From contig NZ_WBIN01000001.1 in assembly GCF_009749385.1 (NCBI RefSeq), positions 310,001-374,000 of the forward strand: a stretch of DNA of 64,000 nucleotides, written 5' to 3'. Position numbers and translations under genes: made by a program. Position 1 is the first letter of the stretch. Every line of letters starts with the position of its first letter. Below are positions 19,810 through 28,624 of the stretch, in pieces. The notes below the pieces were generated by a model. It was not told the origin of the DNA. It did no database searches and saw only the letters and a program-made list of their open reading frames with translations. Origin of the DNA: Agromyces allii (lineage in GTDB: Bacteria; Actinomycetota; Actinomycetes; Actinomycetales; Microbacteriaceae).

Positions 19810-20685
19810 CTAGAACGCGCCGCCCATGTTCTCGAGGCGCTTGACGCGTTCCTCGATCGGCGGGTGCGTGGCGAAGAGCCGGCTGAGCGCGCCGGGCTTC
19901 AGCGGGTCGGCGATCCAGAGGTGGGCCATCGACGAGTTCTGGCGCTTCATGGGCCGGCCGTACTGCTCGAGCTTCTCGAGCGCGCTGGCGAGTGCGTCGG
20001 GATGCCGCGTCGTCATCGCACCCGTCGCATCGGCGAGGTACTCGCGCTGGCGTGACACCGCGAGCTGCACGAGGCTCGCCACGAGCGGCGCGATGAGCAT
20101 GGCGACGAGGCCGACGACCATCATGATCGGGTTGCCGTTGTTGTTGTTGCGGCCGAAGAACGCCATGCGCACGAACATGTCGGAGATGAAGCCGACCGCG
20201 ACGACGAGCCCGAAGACGATCATCGACAGGCGGATGTCGTAGTTGCGCACGTGCCCCAGTTCGTGCGCCATGACGCCCTCGAGCTCGGCGTCGTCCATGA
20301 TCTCGAGGAGGCCCGTGGTGGCCGCGACGACCGCGTGCTCGGGGTCGCGACCCGTGGCGAACGCGTTCGGCGCCGGATCGGAGACGACGAACACGCGCGG
20401 CATCGGCGTGCCCGTGGCGATCGAGAGGTTCTCGACCGTGCGCCAGAGGCGCGGGTGGTCGGCCTTGCTGTGCACCTCGACCGCTCCCGACATCGCGAGC
20501 GCCTGACGGTCGGCGGTGAAGTACTGGAACGCCGCGTACGCCGACGCGATGACCACGGTGACGACGACGATCGTGAGATCGCCGTAGATGACCGCGGCGA
20601 GCCACCCGAGCCCGCCGACGATGGCCAGGAAGAACAGGATGATGAAGAAGGTGTTGCGCTTGTTCTTGGCGATCGCTCGGTACAT
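19810..20685 (-). CDS. htpX: Membrane zinc metalloprotease HtpX
   Basis: M48 protease that degrades misfolded membrane proteins. 291 residues. Two N-terminal helices (about 13-33 and 36-55), the zinc motif HELGH at 141-145, and the third ligand Glu in SRQREYLADATGA after a second pair of helices (about 155-175 and 190-210). The C-terminus has LFATHPPIEERVKRLENM, the usual ending. It lies downstream of lemA on the same strand, the common lemA-htpX pairing, separated by a repeat element. Confidence 0.95.
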   Translation of the reverse strand: MYRAIAKNKRNTFFIILFFLAIVGGLGWLAAVIYGDLTIVVVTVVIASAYAAFQYFTADRQALAMSGAVEVHSKADHPRLWRTVENLSIATGTPMPRVFVVSDPAPNAFATGRDPEHAVVAATTGLLEIMDDAELEGVMAHELGHVRNYDIRLSMIVFGLVVAVGFISDMFVRMAFFGRNNNNGNPIMMVVGLVAMLIAPLVASLVQLAVSRQREYLADATGAMTTRHPDALASALEKLEQYGRPMKRQNSSMAHLWIADPLKPGALSRLFATHPPIEERVKRLENMGGAF

Positions 20686-20700
20686 CAGCTGCCCCGGGGA

Positions 20701-20740
20701 GTCTCGATACGCTCCACGCTGCGCGCGGTGCTACTCGACC
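20701..20740. repeat. REP-like intergenic element
   Basis: A 40-bp stretch beginning GTCTCGATACGCTCC and ending CTACTCGACC, between lemA and htpX, with imperfect dyad symmetry. I recognise this pattern as a dispersed palindromic repeat common between genes in Microbacteriaceae. Only one copy is in the window. Confidence 0.5.
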
Positions 20741-20764
20741 TTGATGGGCGCCTGACGGCCCCCA

Positions 20765-21331
20765 TCAAAACTGCACGCGCGGCGGCTCGGCGATGGCCGC
20801 CGGCTCGGTGACCTCGAAGAAGTCGCGCTCGTTGAACCCGAGGCCGCGCACGAACAGCGTGTTCGGGAAGACCTTGATCTTCGTGTTGAGCTCGCGGACG
20901 CCGCCGTTGTAGAACCGGCGCGAAGCCTGGATCTTGTCTTCGGTGTCGACCAGCTCGGACTGGAGCGCGAGGAAGTTCTGGCTCGCCTGCAGCTGCGGGT
21001 AGGCCTCGGCGACCGCGAAGATCGACTTCAGCGCCTGCTGCATGTGGTTCTCGGCCGCGGAGGCATCGGCCGGGCCCTGCGCCTGCAGGGTCTCGGCACG
21101 CGCGCGCGTCACGTTCTCGAACACGGCCTTCTCATGCGCCGCATAGCCCTTGACCGAGTCGATGAGGTTCGGGATCAGGTCGGCACGGCGCTTGAGCTGC
21201 ACCGTGATGTCGCTCCAGGCCTCGTCGACGCGCACGTTGAGCGTGACGAGGGAGTTGTACGTGGCCCACAGGTAGATGCCGATGACCAGCACGAGCGCGA
21301 CGACGATGATGACGGGGATGAGCCATTCCAT
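20765..21331 (-). CDS. lemA: LemA family protein
   Basis: A 188-residue membrane-anchored helical protein. One N-terminal transmembrane helix (about 3-23) is followed by YNSLVTLNVRVDEAWSDITVQLKRRADLIPNLIDSVKGYAAHE, the LemA hallmark (described in pieces: VDEAW, QLKRRADLIPNL, VKGY). The rest is a coiled four-helix domain. Often found next to HtpX; function unclear, possibly a protease adaptor. AGGAG precedes the ATG, and a TAGAAT box on the minus strand (21376-21381) is a likely promoter. Confidence 0.93.
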   Translation of the reverse strand: MEWLIPVIIVVALVLVIGIYLWATYNSLVTLNVRVDEAWSDITVQLKRRADLIPNLIDSVKGYAAHEKAVFENVTRARAETLQAQGPADASAAENHMQQALKSIFAVAEAYPQLQASQNFLALQSELVDTEDKIQASRRFYNGGVRELNTKIKVFPNTLFVRGLGFNERDFFEVTEPAAIAEPPRVQF

Positions 21332-21524
21332 GGCACGGACTCCTAGCGCTGCTGCGACGATCTCGGATGCCCATCATTCTATCGATCGGCTGAGAGCGCG
21401 TCCGGGGTTCCCATGAGACTCGAAGCAAGCGGAGAGTCCCCTCTCGGTTGACGTTCGGATGTCGCGGCGCCCGTCTCGGCGGTTCTGCTCGACACGCGCC
21501 CCGCGCAGGCGAAGAATCACCCCC

Positions 21525-22412
21525 ATGATGAACAGTGCGGACGCCGCCACAGGTGCGGCCGTCATCGTCGACGACCTGCATGTGAAGCGCGGCGGCACCG
21601 CCGTGCTCGACGGGCTCTCGCTCGCCGTGCCGTCGGGTGCGATCGTGGGGTTGCTGGGGCCGAGCGGCAGCGGCAAGACGACGCTCATGCGCTCCATCGT
21701 GGGCGTGCAGGTCGTGGCGTCGGGGTCGATCGAGGTGCTCGGGCTGCCCGCGGGCAGTGCGCCGCTGCGCACGCGCGTCGCCTACGTGACGCAGCAGGCG
21801 AGCGTCTACGACGACCTCACGGTGCGCCAGAACCTGGCCTACTTCCGCCGGGTGCTCGGCGCGCCGGCATCCGACGTCGACCGCGTCATCGAGCGCACCG
21901 ACCTCGGCACGGTCGTCGACCGGCTCGTCGGCTCGCTGTCGGGCGGGCAGCGCGGACGGGTCTCGCTCGCGGCCGCCCTGCTCGGCGAACCCGAGGTGCT
22001 CGTGCTCGACGAGCCGACCGTCGGCCTCGACCCGGTGCTGCGCGTACAGCTCTGGGAGCTCTTCCGGAGCCTCGCCGACGACGGCGCCACCCTGCTCGTC
22101 TCGAGCCACGTCATGGACGAGGCCAAGCGCTGCGACCGGCTGCTGCTCATGCGCGACGGCGAACTGCTCGCCGACGACACGGTCGAGGGCCTGCTCGCCT
22201 TCACCGGCACCGACGACGTCGAGACGGCGTTCCTGCGGCTCATCGAACGCGGAGCGCCCGACCTGCCGTCACGGGAGCCGGACCGGCCGCGGCGCGCGCG
22301 ACATGCCGCCGAACCCGAGGAGCCCGAGCACCTCGACGCGGCCGACGGCGAGGTCTCCCCCGGGACATCGCCCGGGACCTCCGCCGAATCCGGACCGGAG
22401 GCGACCCGATGA
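21525..22412 (+). CDS. ABC transporter ATP-binding protein
   Basis: A 295-residue ATPase of the ABC-2/DrrA-type exporter family. Walker A GPSGSGKTT (about 44-52), Q-loop TQQASVYDDLTV, signature LSGGQRGRVSLA, Walker B VLVLDEPTVGLD and the switch His in VSSHVMDEA are intact. After about residue 240 comes a Pro/Glu/Asp-rich tail of about 50 residues absent from most relatives. Two ATG codons are adjacent (21525 and 21528). The stop overlaps the permease start by four bases (ATGA). Drug or lipid efflux is likely; substrate unknown. Confidence 0.92.
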   Translation: MMNSADAATGAAVIVDDLHVKRGGTAVLDGLSLAVPSGAIVGLLGPSGSGKTTLMRSIVGVQVVASGSIEVLGLPAGSAPLRTRVAYVTQQASVYDDLTVRQNLAYFRRVLGAPASDVDRVIERTDLGTVVDRLVGSLSGGQRGRVSLAAALLGEPEVLVLDEPTVGLDPVLRVQLWELFRSLADDGATLLVSSHVMDEAKRCDRLLLMRDGELLADDTVEGLLAFTGTDDVETAFLRLIERGAPDLPSREPDRPRRARHAAEPEEPEHLDAADGEVSPGTSPGTSAESGPEATR

Positions 22413-23143
22413 ACCTCGCACGCACCTTCGCGACCACCGGCCGAGTGCTCTCGCAGATCCGCCACGATCCGCGCACCATCGGCCTGCTGCTCGTCGTGCC
22501 GAGCCTGCTGATCGGGCTCGTCGCCTGGATCTTCACCGACACCGACGTCTTCGACCAGATCGGGCCGGCGATGATCGCCCTCTTCCCGTTCATCGTGATG
22601 TTCCTCGTGACGAGCATCGCGACGCTCCGCGAACGCCGCAGCGGCACGCTCGAGCGCCTGCTCTCGATGCCCATGGGCCGAGGCGACTTCCTGCTCGGCT
22701 ACGCGCTCGCGTTCGGCCTGCTCGCAGTCGCGCAGACGGCGATCGCCGTGTCGTTCGCGGTCTGGGTGTGCGGTCTCGACATCACCGGCTCGATCTGGCT
22801 GCTCTTCGCGGTCGCCGTCGCCGACGCCGTGCTCGGCACCGCGCTCGGCCTGCTCGCGAGCGCGTTTGCACGCACCGAGTTCCAGGTCGTGCAGTTCATG
22901 CCGCTGCTCGTGCTGCCGCAGATCCTGCTCTGCGGCATCTTCATCCCGCGCGACCAGCTGCCGCCCGTGCTCGAGACGATCAGCGAGTGGCTGCCGCTCA
23001 GCTTCGCGATCGACGCGCTGCAAGCCGTGGCCGCCGACTCCGAGAGCGCCGAGTGGATCCTGTCGAAGGTGCTCGTGATCGTCGCGTGGATCGTCGGCTC
23101 GATCGTGCTCGGCTCGATCACGCTGCGTCGACGGACGCCCTGA
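22409..23143 (+). CDS. ABC-2 type transporter permease
   Basis: A 244-residue permease with six hydrophobic segments (about 24-44, 54-78, 94-122, 128-152, 160-182, 218-238). The family motif RERRSGTLERLLSMPM follows the second helix, and the segment LCGIFIPRDQLPPVLETISEWLPLSFAIDAL before the last helix is typical of DrrB/NodJ-type subunits. Partner of the overlapping ATPase. Its 3-prime end overlaps that of the convergent lactone oxidase gene by 26 bp. Confidence 0.92.
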   Translation: MNLARTFATTGRVLSQIRHDPRTIGLLLVVPSLLIGLVAWIFTDTDVFDQIGPAMIALFPFIVMFLVTSIATLRERRSGTLERLLSMPMGRGDFLLGYALAFGLLAVAQTAIAVSFAVWVCGLDITGSIWLLFAVAVADAVLGTALGLLASAFARTEFQVVQFMPLLVLPQILLCGIFIPRDQLPPVLETISEWLPLSFAIDALQAVAADSESAEWILSKVLVIVAWIVGSIVLGSITLRRRTP

Positions 23144-24452
23144 CCCCGAGCACCCGGTCGAGGTACGGGTTGCGGAACACGCCCTCGGGGTCGAACTCGT
23201 CGCGGACCGCGACGAAGTCGTCGAACCGGGGGTACTTCTCGCGAAGCGTGGCATCCGTCTGCGTGTGCATCTTGCCCCAGTGCGGACGCCCGCCGTGGTC
23301 GTCCATGATCGCCTCGACCTCGGTGAAGTACTCGGTCGGGTCCTCCCGGAAGTAGCGGTGCACGGCGATGTAGCCTGTGTCGCGCCCATAGGCGGTCGAG
23401 AGCCAGTTCTCGTCGGCCGCCGCCGCCCGCACCTCGAGCGGGAAGCTCACGCGGAGGCCCTTGCGCTCGATGAGCGAGCGCACCGCGCCGAACGCCGAGG
23501 GCACGGCTTCGAGGGGCACGGCGTACTCCATCTCGCGGAACCGCACCGTGCGGTTCGTCGTGAAGACCGCGGGCGAGAAGTCGCTGAAGTCCCGGTCGCC
23601 CGTGAAGCGGTCGAGCTGGCGCGCGAAGAACGGCGTCGTCGAGGGCGCGACCTTTCCGAGCGCGCAGATGCCCCGGTACAGGCCGTTCGCGAGCAGTTCG
23701 TCGTCGACCCAGCGGGAGACCCGGCCGAGCGGGTCGCGCGGGGCGTCGCCGGGCAGGCGCGTGTTCGTCTTGGTCATGGCGGTGCCCGTGTGCGGGAACC
23801 AGTAGAACTCGAAGTGGTCGGCGCCGGCGACGCGCTCGGTCCATCGGCCGAGCACGGCGTCGAGCGGTTCGACGCGTTCGACGGCGTGCAGCACGAAGGC
23901 GGGCACGAGCTGGAGGGTCACCTCGACGAGCACGCCGAGCGCGCCGAGTCCGACGCGGACCGCCGGCAGCAGTTCGGGCCGGCTCGTCTCGCTCACCTCG
24001 ACGAGCTCGCCCGTGCCCGTCACGAGCTTCGCGGCGACGATCTGGGTCGCGAGTCCGCCGAACCCGAGCCCCGTGCCGTGCGTGCCGGTCGAGGTCGCCC
24101 CTGCGATGGTCTGCTGGTCGATGTCGCCCATGTTCTGGAGGGCCAGCCCGTACGGTGCGAGCAGTCGCGGCAGGTCGTAGAGCCGCGTGCCGGCGCCGAG
24201 CGTGACCCGGCCGGTCGCGGGGTCGGCGGCGATGACCCCCGAGACGTCCGCGAGGTCGAGCTGCACGCCGGGCGCCACGGCGATGCCGGTGAAGCTGTGC
24301 CCGGCGCCGACCGGCTTGATGCGGAGTCCGGATGCCGCGGCCGCCGTCACGGCTCGCTGCACCGCACCGGTCGAGTCGGGTCGTTCGACCCGCACGGGCC
24401 GCACCGATTCGGTCCGGCCCCAGTTGCGCCAGGTGGCTCCGGTCGCCGTCAC
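23118..24452 (-). CDS. D-arabinono-1,4-lactone oxidase family FAD enzyme
   Basis: A 444-residue flavoprotein oxidase of the aldonolactone/alditol oxidase family. The N-terminal PCMH FAD-binding domain shows VRPVRVERPDS and KPVGAGHSFTGIAV; the His of GHS is the usual site of covalent FAD attachment. NMGDIDQQTIAGATSTGTHGTG binds the pyrophosphate. The C-terminal ALO domain ends in HWGKMHTQTDATLREKYPRFDDF and DPEGVFRNPYLDRVLG. GTG start overlaps the stop of the upstream PLP enzyme by four bases. Substrate probably a polyol or aldonolactone, which is inference. Confidence 0.9.
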   Translation of the reverse strand: MTATGATWRNWGRTESVRPVRVERPDSTGAVQRAVTAAAASGLRIKPVGAGHSFTGIAVAPGVQLDLADVSGVIAADPATGRVTLGAGTRLYDLPRLLAPYGLALQNMGDIDQQTIAGATSTGTHGTGLGFGGLATQIVAAKLVTGTGELVEVSETSRPELLPAVRVGLGALGVLVEVTLQLVPAFVLHAVERVEPLDAVLGRWTERVAGADHFEFYWFPHTGTAMTKTNTRLPGDAPRDPLGRVSRWVDDELLANGLYRGICALGKVAPSTTPFFARQLDRFTGDRDFSDFSPAVFTTNRTVRFREMEYAVPLEAVPSAFGAVRSLIERKGLRVSFPLEVRAAAADENWLSTAYGRDTGYIAVHRYFREDPTEYFTEVEAIMDDHGGRPHWGKMHTQTDATLREKYPRFDDFVAVRDEFDPEGVFRNPYLDRVLGVRASVDAA

Positions 24453-25723
24453 AGGAACACCTTGCCCTCGCCGCGGTAGGTGGGAAGCGCGTCGACGATG
24501 CGGTCGTCGTCGACGAGCTGGAACTCGTTCAGGTGCTCGGAGAGCTCGCCCGACTTCGTGTGGCGGAACCACACGCGGTCGCCGGCCCGGAGCTGCGCGG
24601 CCGCGGGGCCGGTGCCGGGGGTCTGCACCTCGCCGGCCGCCTCGCGCGGCAGCATCTCGAGGCCCTCGGGCCAGACGATGCGCGGCAGGCGGTCGGGTGC
24701 GGGCGGGCCGGAGGCGATCCATCCGCCGCCCAGGATCGTCGCGTGGCGCGAGCTCGGACGCCGGACGACGTCGAAGGCGAACGCGGCCGCCGGCGCGGGC
24801 GTGAAGTGCGCGTACCCGTCGAACAGGTGACCGCCGAAGAGTCCGGATCCGGCCGCGACCTCGGTCACCGAGGGGTCGGCCGAGGTGACCTCGAGCGAAC
24901 CCGTGCCGCCGCCGTTCACGAACTCGAGGTCGGCGTGCTCGCGCACCGCGGCGACCGCCCGGGTGCGGCGTTCGACGAGTTCGGGCATCGAGCGCGACTG
25001 CATCCAGCGGTTGACGACGCCGTCGACGGGCTTGCCCGCCGGGCGGTTCGTGACGCCTGCGATCTGCGCCTCGTACCCCATCATGCCGACGAGCCGGAAC
25101 CCCGGACGGGTCGCGATGTAGGCCGCGAGCGCACCCGCATCGGCGGGCTCGTGCACGGGAGAGCGGCGCACGCCGAGGTGGCCCAGCACCGGCGCGTTCC
25201 ACGAGGCGTCGAGTTCGAGCGCGATGCGGATCGGTTCGCGCTCGCTCGGCGCGATGACCGCGTCGACGAGGTCGAGCTGCGCGATCGAGTCGACCATGAG
25301 CGTGATGCGGCCGGCGAGCTGCGGATCGGTCGCGAGACGGCGGATGCTGCCGCGCTCGGCGGTCGGGTAGCCGACGACGATGTCGTCGATCGTGTCGGCC
25401 AGCCAGATCGCCTCGGCGAGCGTGTAGGCGAGCACGCCGTGGTAACCGGGGAGGCGCAGCAGCGCCTCGATGACGCTCCGAACCCGGATCGACTTCGACG
25501 CGACGCGGATCGGCATGCCGTTCGCACGACGCAGCATGTCGTGCGCGTTGTGGCGCAGCGCCCCGAGGTGCAGCACGCCGACCGGGGTGTCGAGGTGGGC
25601 GGTCGCGGCGGTGAGCGCCGGCCAGTAGCGCGAGGGAGTCGCCCATGGCGCGGCATCCGTCGCCTTCGTGATCGTCGTCGTCTTCGAGGTCTGGCCCGTC
25701 TCGGGCCTCGACAGATCGAGCAT
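24449..25723 (-). CDS. Alanine-racemase-fold PLP enzyme (amino acid deaminase/aldolase type)
   Basis: A 424-residue fold-type III PLP protein. The PLP lysine lies in PIRVASKSIRVRSV (about 65-78); LELDASWNAP, MGYEAQIAGV and FVNGGGTGSLE match the alanine-racemase N-terminal barrel used by D-threonine aldolase and related enzymes. The C-terminal part ends RAGDRVWFRHTKSGELSEHLNEF, also typical of that group. It sits inside a tight operon with an MFS transporter and an FAD oxidase, joined by ATGA or GTGA overlaps. A hydroxy-amino-acid or amino-sugar-derived substrate is possible but not shown. Confidence 0.85.
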   Translation of the reverse strand: MLDLSRPETGQTSKTTTITKATDAAPWATPSRYWPALTAATAHLDTPVGVLHLGALRHNAHDMLRRANGMPIRVASKSIRVRSVIEALLRLPGYHGVLAYTLAEAIWLADTIDDIVVGYPTAERGSIRRLATDPQLAGRITLMVDSIAQLDLVDAVIAPSEREPIRIALELDASWNAPVLGHLGVRRSPVHEPADAGALAAYIATRPGFRLVGMMGYEAQIAGVTNRPAGKPVDGVVNRWMQSRSMPELVERRTRAVAAVREHADLEFVNGGGTGSLEVTSADPSVTEVAAGSGLFGGHLFDGYAHFTPAPAAAFAFDVVRRPSSRHATILGGGWIASGPPAPDRLPRIVWPEGLEMLPREAAGEVQTPGTGPAAAQLRAGDRVWFRHTKSGELSEHLNEFQLVDDDRIVDALPTYRGEGKVFL

Positions 25724-26985
25724 CAGCGCACACTCCGAACCCGCGAGACCGCGATCGCACCTGCGAACGCGAACACCGCGCTCAAGACGAAGACCAGCAC
25801 GAACGAGCCCGTCAGCACGACCGCGGCGGCGCCGATCAGCGGCGCGATCGCCTGCGGGACGGCCGTCGCGATGTTCATGATGCCGAGGTCCTTGCCGCGC
25901 GACGCGGCATCGGGCAGCACCTGCGTGGCGAGGGCCTGGTCGACCGAGAGGAAGCAGCCGTACCCGAGGCCGAGGATGCCGGCCGCGACGATCGCGACCG
26001 AGAGGTCGGGCACGAGCGCGAGCAGCAGCGCGGCGACGGCCTGCAGGGTGGAGGCGACGAACACGAACGCCTTGCGGCGCCCGAGCCGGTCGGAGAGCCG
26101 CCCGCCGAAGAGCGAGGCGCCCACCACGAAGACCATGTAGACGAGCGTGAGGATGATCAGGTCGTCCTCTGCGTTGTCGTCGCCGAGCCCGAACATGAGG
26201 AAGTAGAGCAGCAGGCTCGTGCCGAGCGCGTTGCCGACCGAGACGAGCACGCGGCTGAGCAGGGTCCAGCCGAAGTCGGGGTACTTCCGGGGGCTGATCC
26301 AGAGGCTCGCGATGACGCCCTTCGCCGTGACCCGGGTGCGCTCGGCGGCGGCGAGCGGCTGGTCGTGGCGCAGGAGGAACGGCACGGCGAGCACGAGCAG
26401 CACGACGCCGAGCACGACGTAGCCGAGCGCCTGGTCGGTGACGAGCTCGGTCACGAGCAGGAGGCCGACGATGATGCCGACCGCCTGCGGCGCCGACATC
26501 CACCCCGACACGAAGCCGCGCTGGCCGACCGGGACCTGGTCGGAGATCGTCGCGGTGAGCGCCGCGGTCATGATGCAGAAGCCGACGGATGCCGCGACCC
26601 ACGCCGCACCGATGCCCCAGATGTCCGTCTGGAGTCCGAGCGCCGCGAGGGAGGCCGCGAACAGGACGGCGCCGATGACGATCCACGGGCGGCGGCGGCC
26701 GAAGCGCGAGGTCGTGCGGTCGGAGGCCGCGCCCGTGAGCGGGTACGCGATGATCGTCGCGATGGCCGCGATGCCCGAGATCACGCCGAACGCGACGACG
26801 CTGTCGACCCAGTTCTCGGGGTGCAGCGTCGCGTCGATCTGCGCGGGCAGGAGCAGCTGCACGGGCGTCAACTGCGCCATCCAGATCGCGAACCAGATGG
26901 TCGCGAACGAGGCGATCCACCCGGCGGGCACCCGCCGCGTGGGTTCGTCGAGCGCCGCGGGCGGCGTGAGGTCGAGGCTCGTCAT
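25723..26985 (-). CDS. MFS transporter
   Basis: A 420-residue major facilitator with about twelve hydrophobic segments. Motif A appears in both halves: GAASDRTTSRFGRRRPW after helix 2 and GGRLSDRLGRRKAFVF after helix 8. The first motif variant with TTSRFGRRRP resembles glycoside-pentoside-hexuronide and sugar transporters. It starts at ATG 26985, overlapping the TetR stop by four bases, and its stop overlaps the start of the PLP enzyme by one base. Probably imports the substrate handled by the two downstream enzymes. Confidence 0.9.
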   Translation of the reverse strand: MTSLDLTPPAALDEPTRRVPAGWIASFATIWFAIWMAQLTPVQLLLPAQIDATLHPENWVDSVVAFGVISGIAAIATIIAYPLTGAASDRTTSRFGRRRPWIVIGAVLFAASLAALGLQTDIWGIGAAWVAASVGFCIMTAALTATISDQVPVGQRGFVSGWMSAPQAVGIIVGLLLVTELVTDQALGYVVLGVVLLVLAVPFLLRHDQPLAAAERTRVTAKGVIASLWISPRKYPDFGWTLLSRVLVSVGNALGTSLLLYFLMFGLGDDNAEDDLIILTLVYMVFVVGASLFGGRLSDRLGRRKAFVFVASTLQAVAALLLALVPDLSVAIVAAGILGLGYGCFLSVDQALATQVLPDAASRGKDLGIMNIATAVPQAIAPLIGAAAVVLTGSFVLVFVLSAVFAFAGAIAVSRVRSVR

Positions 26986-27578
26986 CGGGGTTCGGCCATT
27001 CTCGAGAGGGCGTCGGCGGCCGCGTGGGCGACCGCCAGGGCTGCGGCGTCGTCGCGGTCGACGAGCCAGGTGACGGTGAGCCCGTCGGTGAACGCGACGA
27101 GCGTGCGGGCGACACGCGTCACGGGAACGGTCCACGTCGAGTGCGAGCGTTCGGCCGCGATCGCGAGCGACTGCTCGGCGAGCTCGACGTACCGCGCGTA
27201 CTGCGCACGGGCCAGCGGGTGGCGTTCGGGCGACCGCAGCGCGTACTGGGTGAGTTCGAGCATCGCCTGCTCGTGCTCGGGGTCGGCCTTGAGGTGCTCG
27301 AAGTAGCGCACGATGCCGGCCTCGAGCACGTCGACGAGCGTGCCCTCGACGAGCACCTCGGGCATCACGGCGCCGCGCGTGCGGTCGATGACCGTCGAGA
27401 TGAGTTCGTCGATCAGCTCGTCGCGCGAGTCGAAGGCGTAGTGGAAGCTCGCGAGGCTCATGCCGGCCTCGGCGACGATCGCGCGCGTGGTGGCCTGCGC
27501 GATGCCGTTGCGGGAGACGACGCGGAGTGCCGCCTCGATGAGCGCGACACGACGCTCGGGCGCGGGGATGCGGGTCAC
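26982..27578 (-). CDS. TetR-family regulator
   Basis: A 198-residue regulator. The HTH occupies about 8-55 (RRVALIEAALRVVSRNGIAQ, then IVAEAGMSLASFHYAFDSRDELI). The C-terminal ligand domain contains HEQAMLELTQYALRSP. GTG start at 27578 with GGAGAGGAG upstream. First gene of the TetR-MFS-PLP enzyme-oxidase operon, so probably an autoregulated local repressor. It is divergent from the ppx gene, with 105 bp between them. Confidence 0.9.
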   Translation of the reverse strand: MTRIPAPERRVALIEAALRVVSRNGIAQATTRAIVAEAGMSLASFHYAFDSRDELIDELISTVIDRTRGAVMPEVLVEGTLVDVLEAGIVRYFEHLKADPEHEQAMLELTQYALRSPERHPLARAQYARYVELAEQSLAIAAERSHSTWTVPVTRVARTLVAFTDGLTVTWLVDRDDAAALAVAHAAADALSRMAEPR

Positions 27579-27671
27579 TCGGGCTCCTCTCCGACGACGC
27601 TGCCGATGCTCGGACGGGCGACCGAGCGAACTGGGACATGTGACCCAGTTCGAACAGTATGCACCACGCGC

Positions 27672-27677
27672 TACGCT
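27672..27677 (+). promoter_or_regulatory. -10 box for leaderless ppx
   Basis: TACGCT, six bases before the ATG at 27684. Confidence 0.45.
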
Positions 27678-27683
27678 CGCACC

Positions 27684-28609
27684 ATGCGTCTCGGGGTCCT
27701 GGATGTCGGATCGAACACCGTCCACCTGCTCGTCGTCGACGCACACCCGGGCGCACGACCCATCCCGGCAGCCTCGCACCGGTCCGTCCTGCGCGTGATG
27801 CGGTACCTCGAGCCCGACGGATCGATCGGCTCCGACGGGGTCGAGGCGATCCTCACCGCCGTCGGCGACGCCGTGCGGGTCGCCCGCGAATCGGGCATCG
27901 ACGAACTGCTCGCGTTCGCGACCTCCGCCATCCGCGAGGCGGCGAACGGCGAGGCCGTGCTCGCACGCGTGACCGCCGAGACCGGGGTCGAGCTGCAGGT
28001 GCTCTCGGGCGCCGACGAGGCGCGCATCACGTTCCTCGCCGTGCGTCGCTGGTACGGCTGGTCGGCCGAGCGCATCCTGCTCTTCGACATCGGCGGCGGC
28101 TCGCTCGAGATCGCGAACGGCATCGACGAGATCCCGGATGTCGCGCGCTCGCTCCCCCTCGGCGCCGGACGCTCGACGATCGCGTTCCTCCCCGACGACC
28201 CGCCCGCCCCCGAGCAGGTGCAACGACTCCGCGATCACGCCGCCTCGGTGCTGCGCCCCGCCCTCGAGGAGTTCGCGCATCTGCCGAAGCCGTCGCACGT
28301 GGTCGGCTCGTCGAAGACGATCCGCTCGCTCGCCCGCCTCGCCGGCTGGACCGAGGAGGGCGTCGGCCCGGACGAGCGCAGCATCATGCGCCGCAAGGGG
28401 CTCGACGACTGGATCCCCGTCTCGCGCGCATCCCCGCCGACGCACGACCCGCTCTGCCGGGCATCACCGCCGACCGCACGTTCCAGATCGTCGCGGGCGC
28501 CGTCGTGCTCTCGGAGGCCATGCGCGCGTTCGGCGTGAACGAGCTCGAGGTCTCGCCGTGGGCGCTCCGCGAGGGGCTCATCCTCCGGCGCCTCGACCGC
28601 ATGTCCTGA
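27684..28609 (+). pseudogene. Ppx/GppA exopolyphosphatase family, frameshifted
   Basis: The first 245 codons read as a Ppx/GppA phosphatase (LGVLDVGSNTVHLLVVD, GADEARITFLAVRR, LLFDIGGGSLEIANG). After GLDDWIP the frame runs into nonsense, while the -1 frame continues the family sequence (LARIPADARPALPGITADRTFQIVAGA...) to a stop at 28607-28609. Adding one C to the CCCC run at 28415-28418 restores a 308-residue protein. Such proteins hydrolyse polyphosphate or pppGpp; mycobacterial Ppx2 is the syntenic relative. Because the rest of the gene is intact and the break is in a homopolymer, a sequencing error is as likely as a true mutation. Confidence 0.8.
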
Positions 28610-28624
28610 GTCGGGCTCGCAGCC

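Noticed and set aside
23118-23143. Overlap of the permease and lactone oxidase 3-prime ends as a misassembly
   Set aside because: Both proteins end with normal family C-termini; a 26-bp convergent overlap is common in compact genomes.
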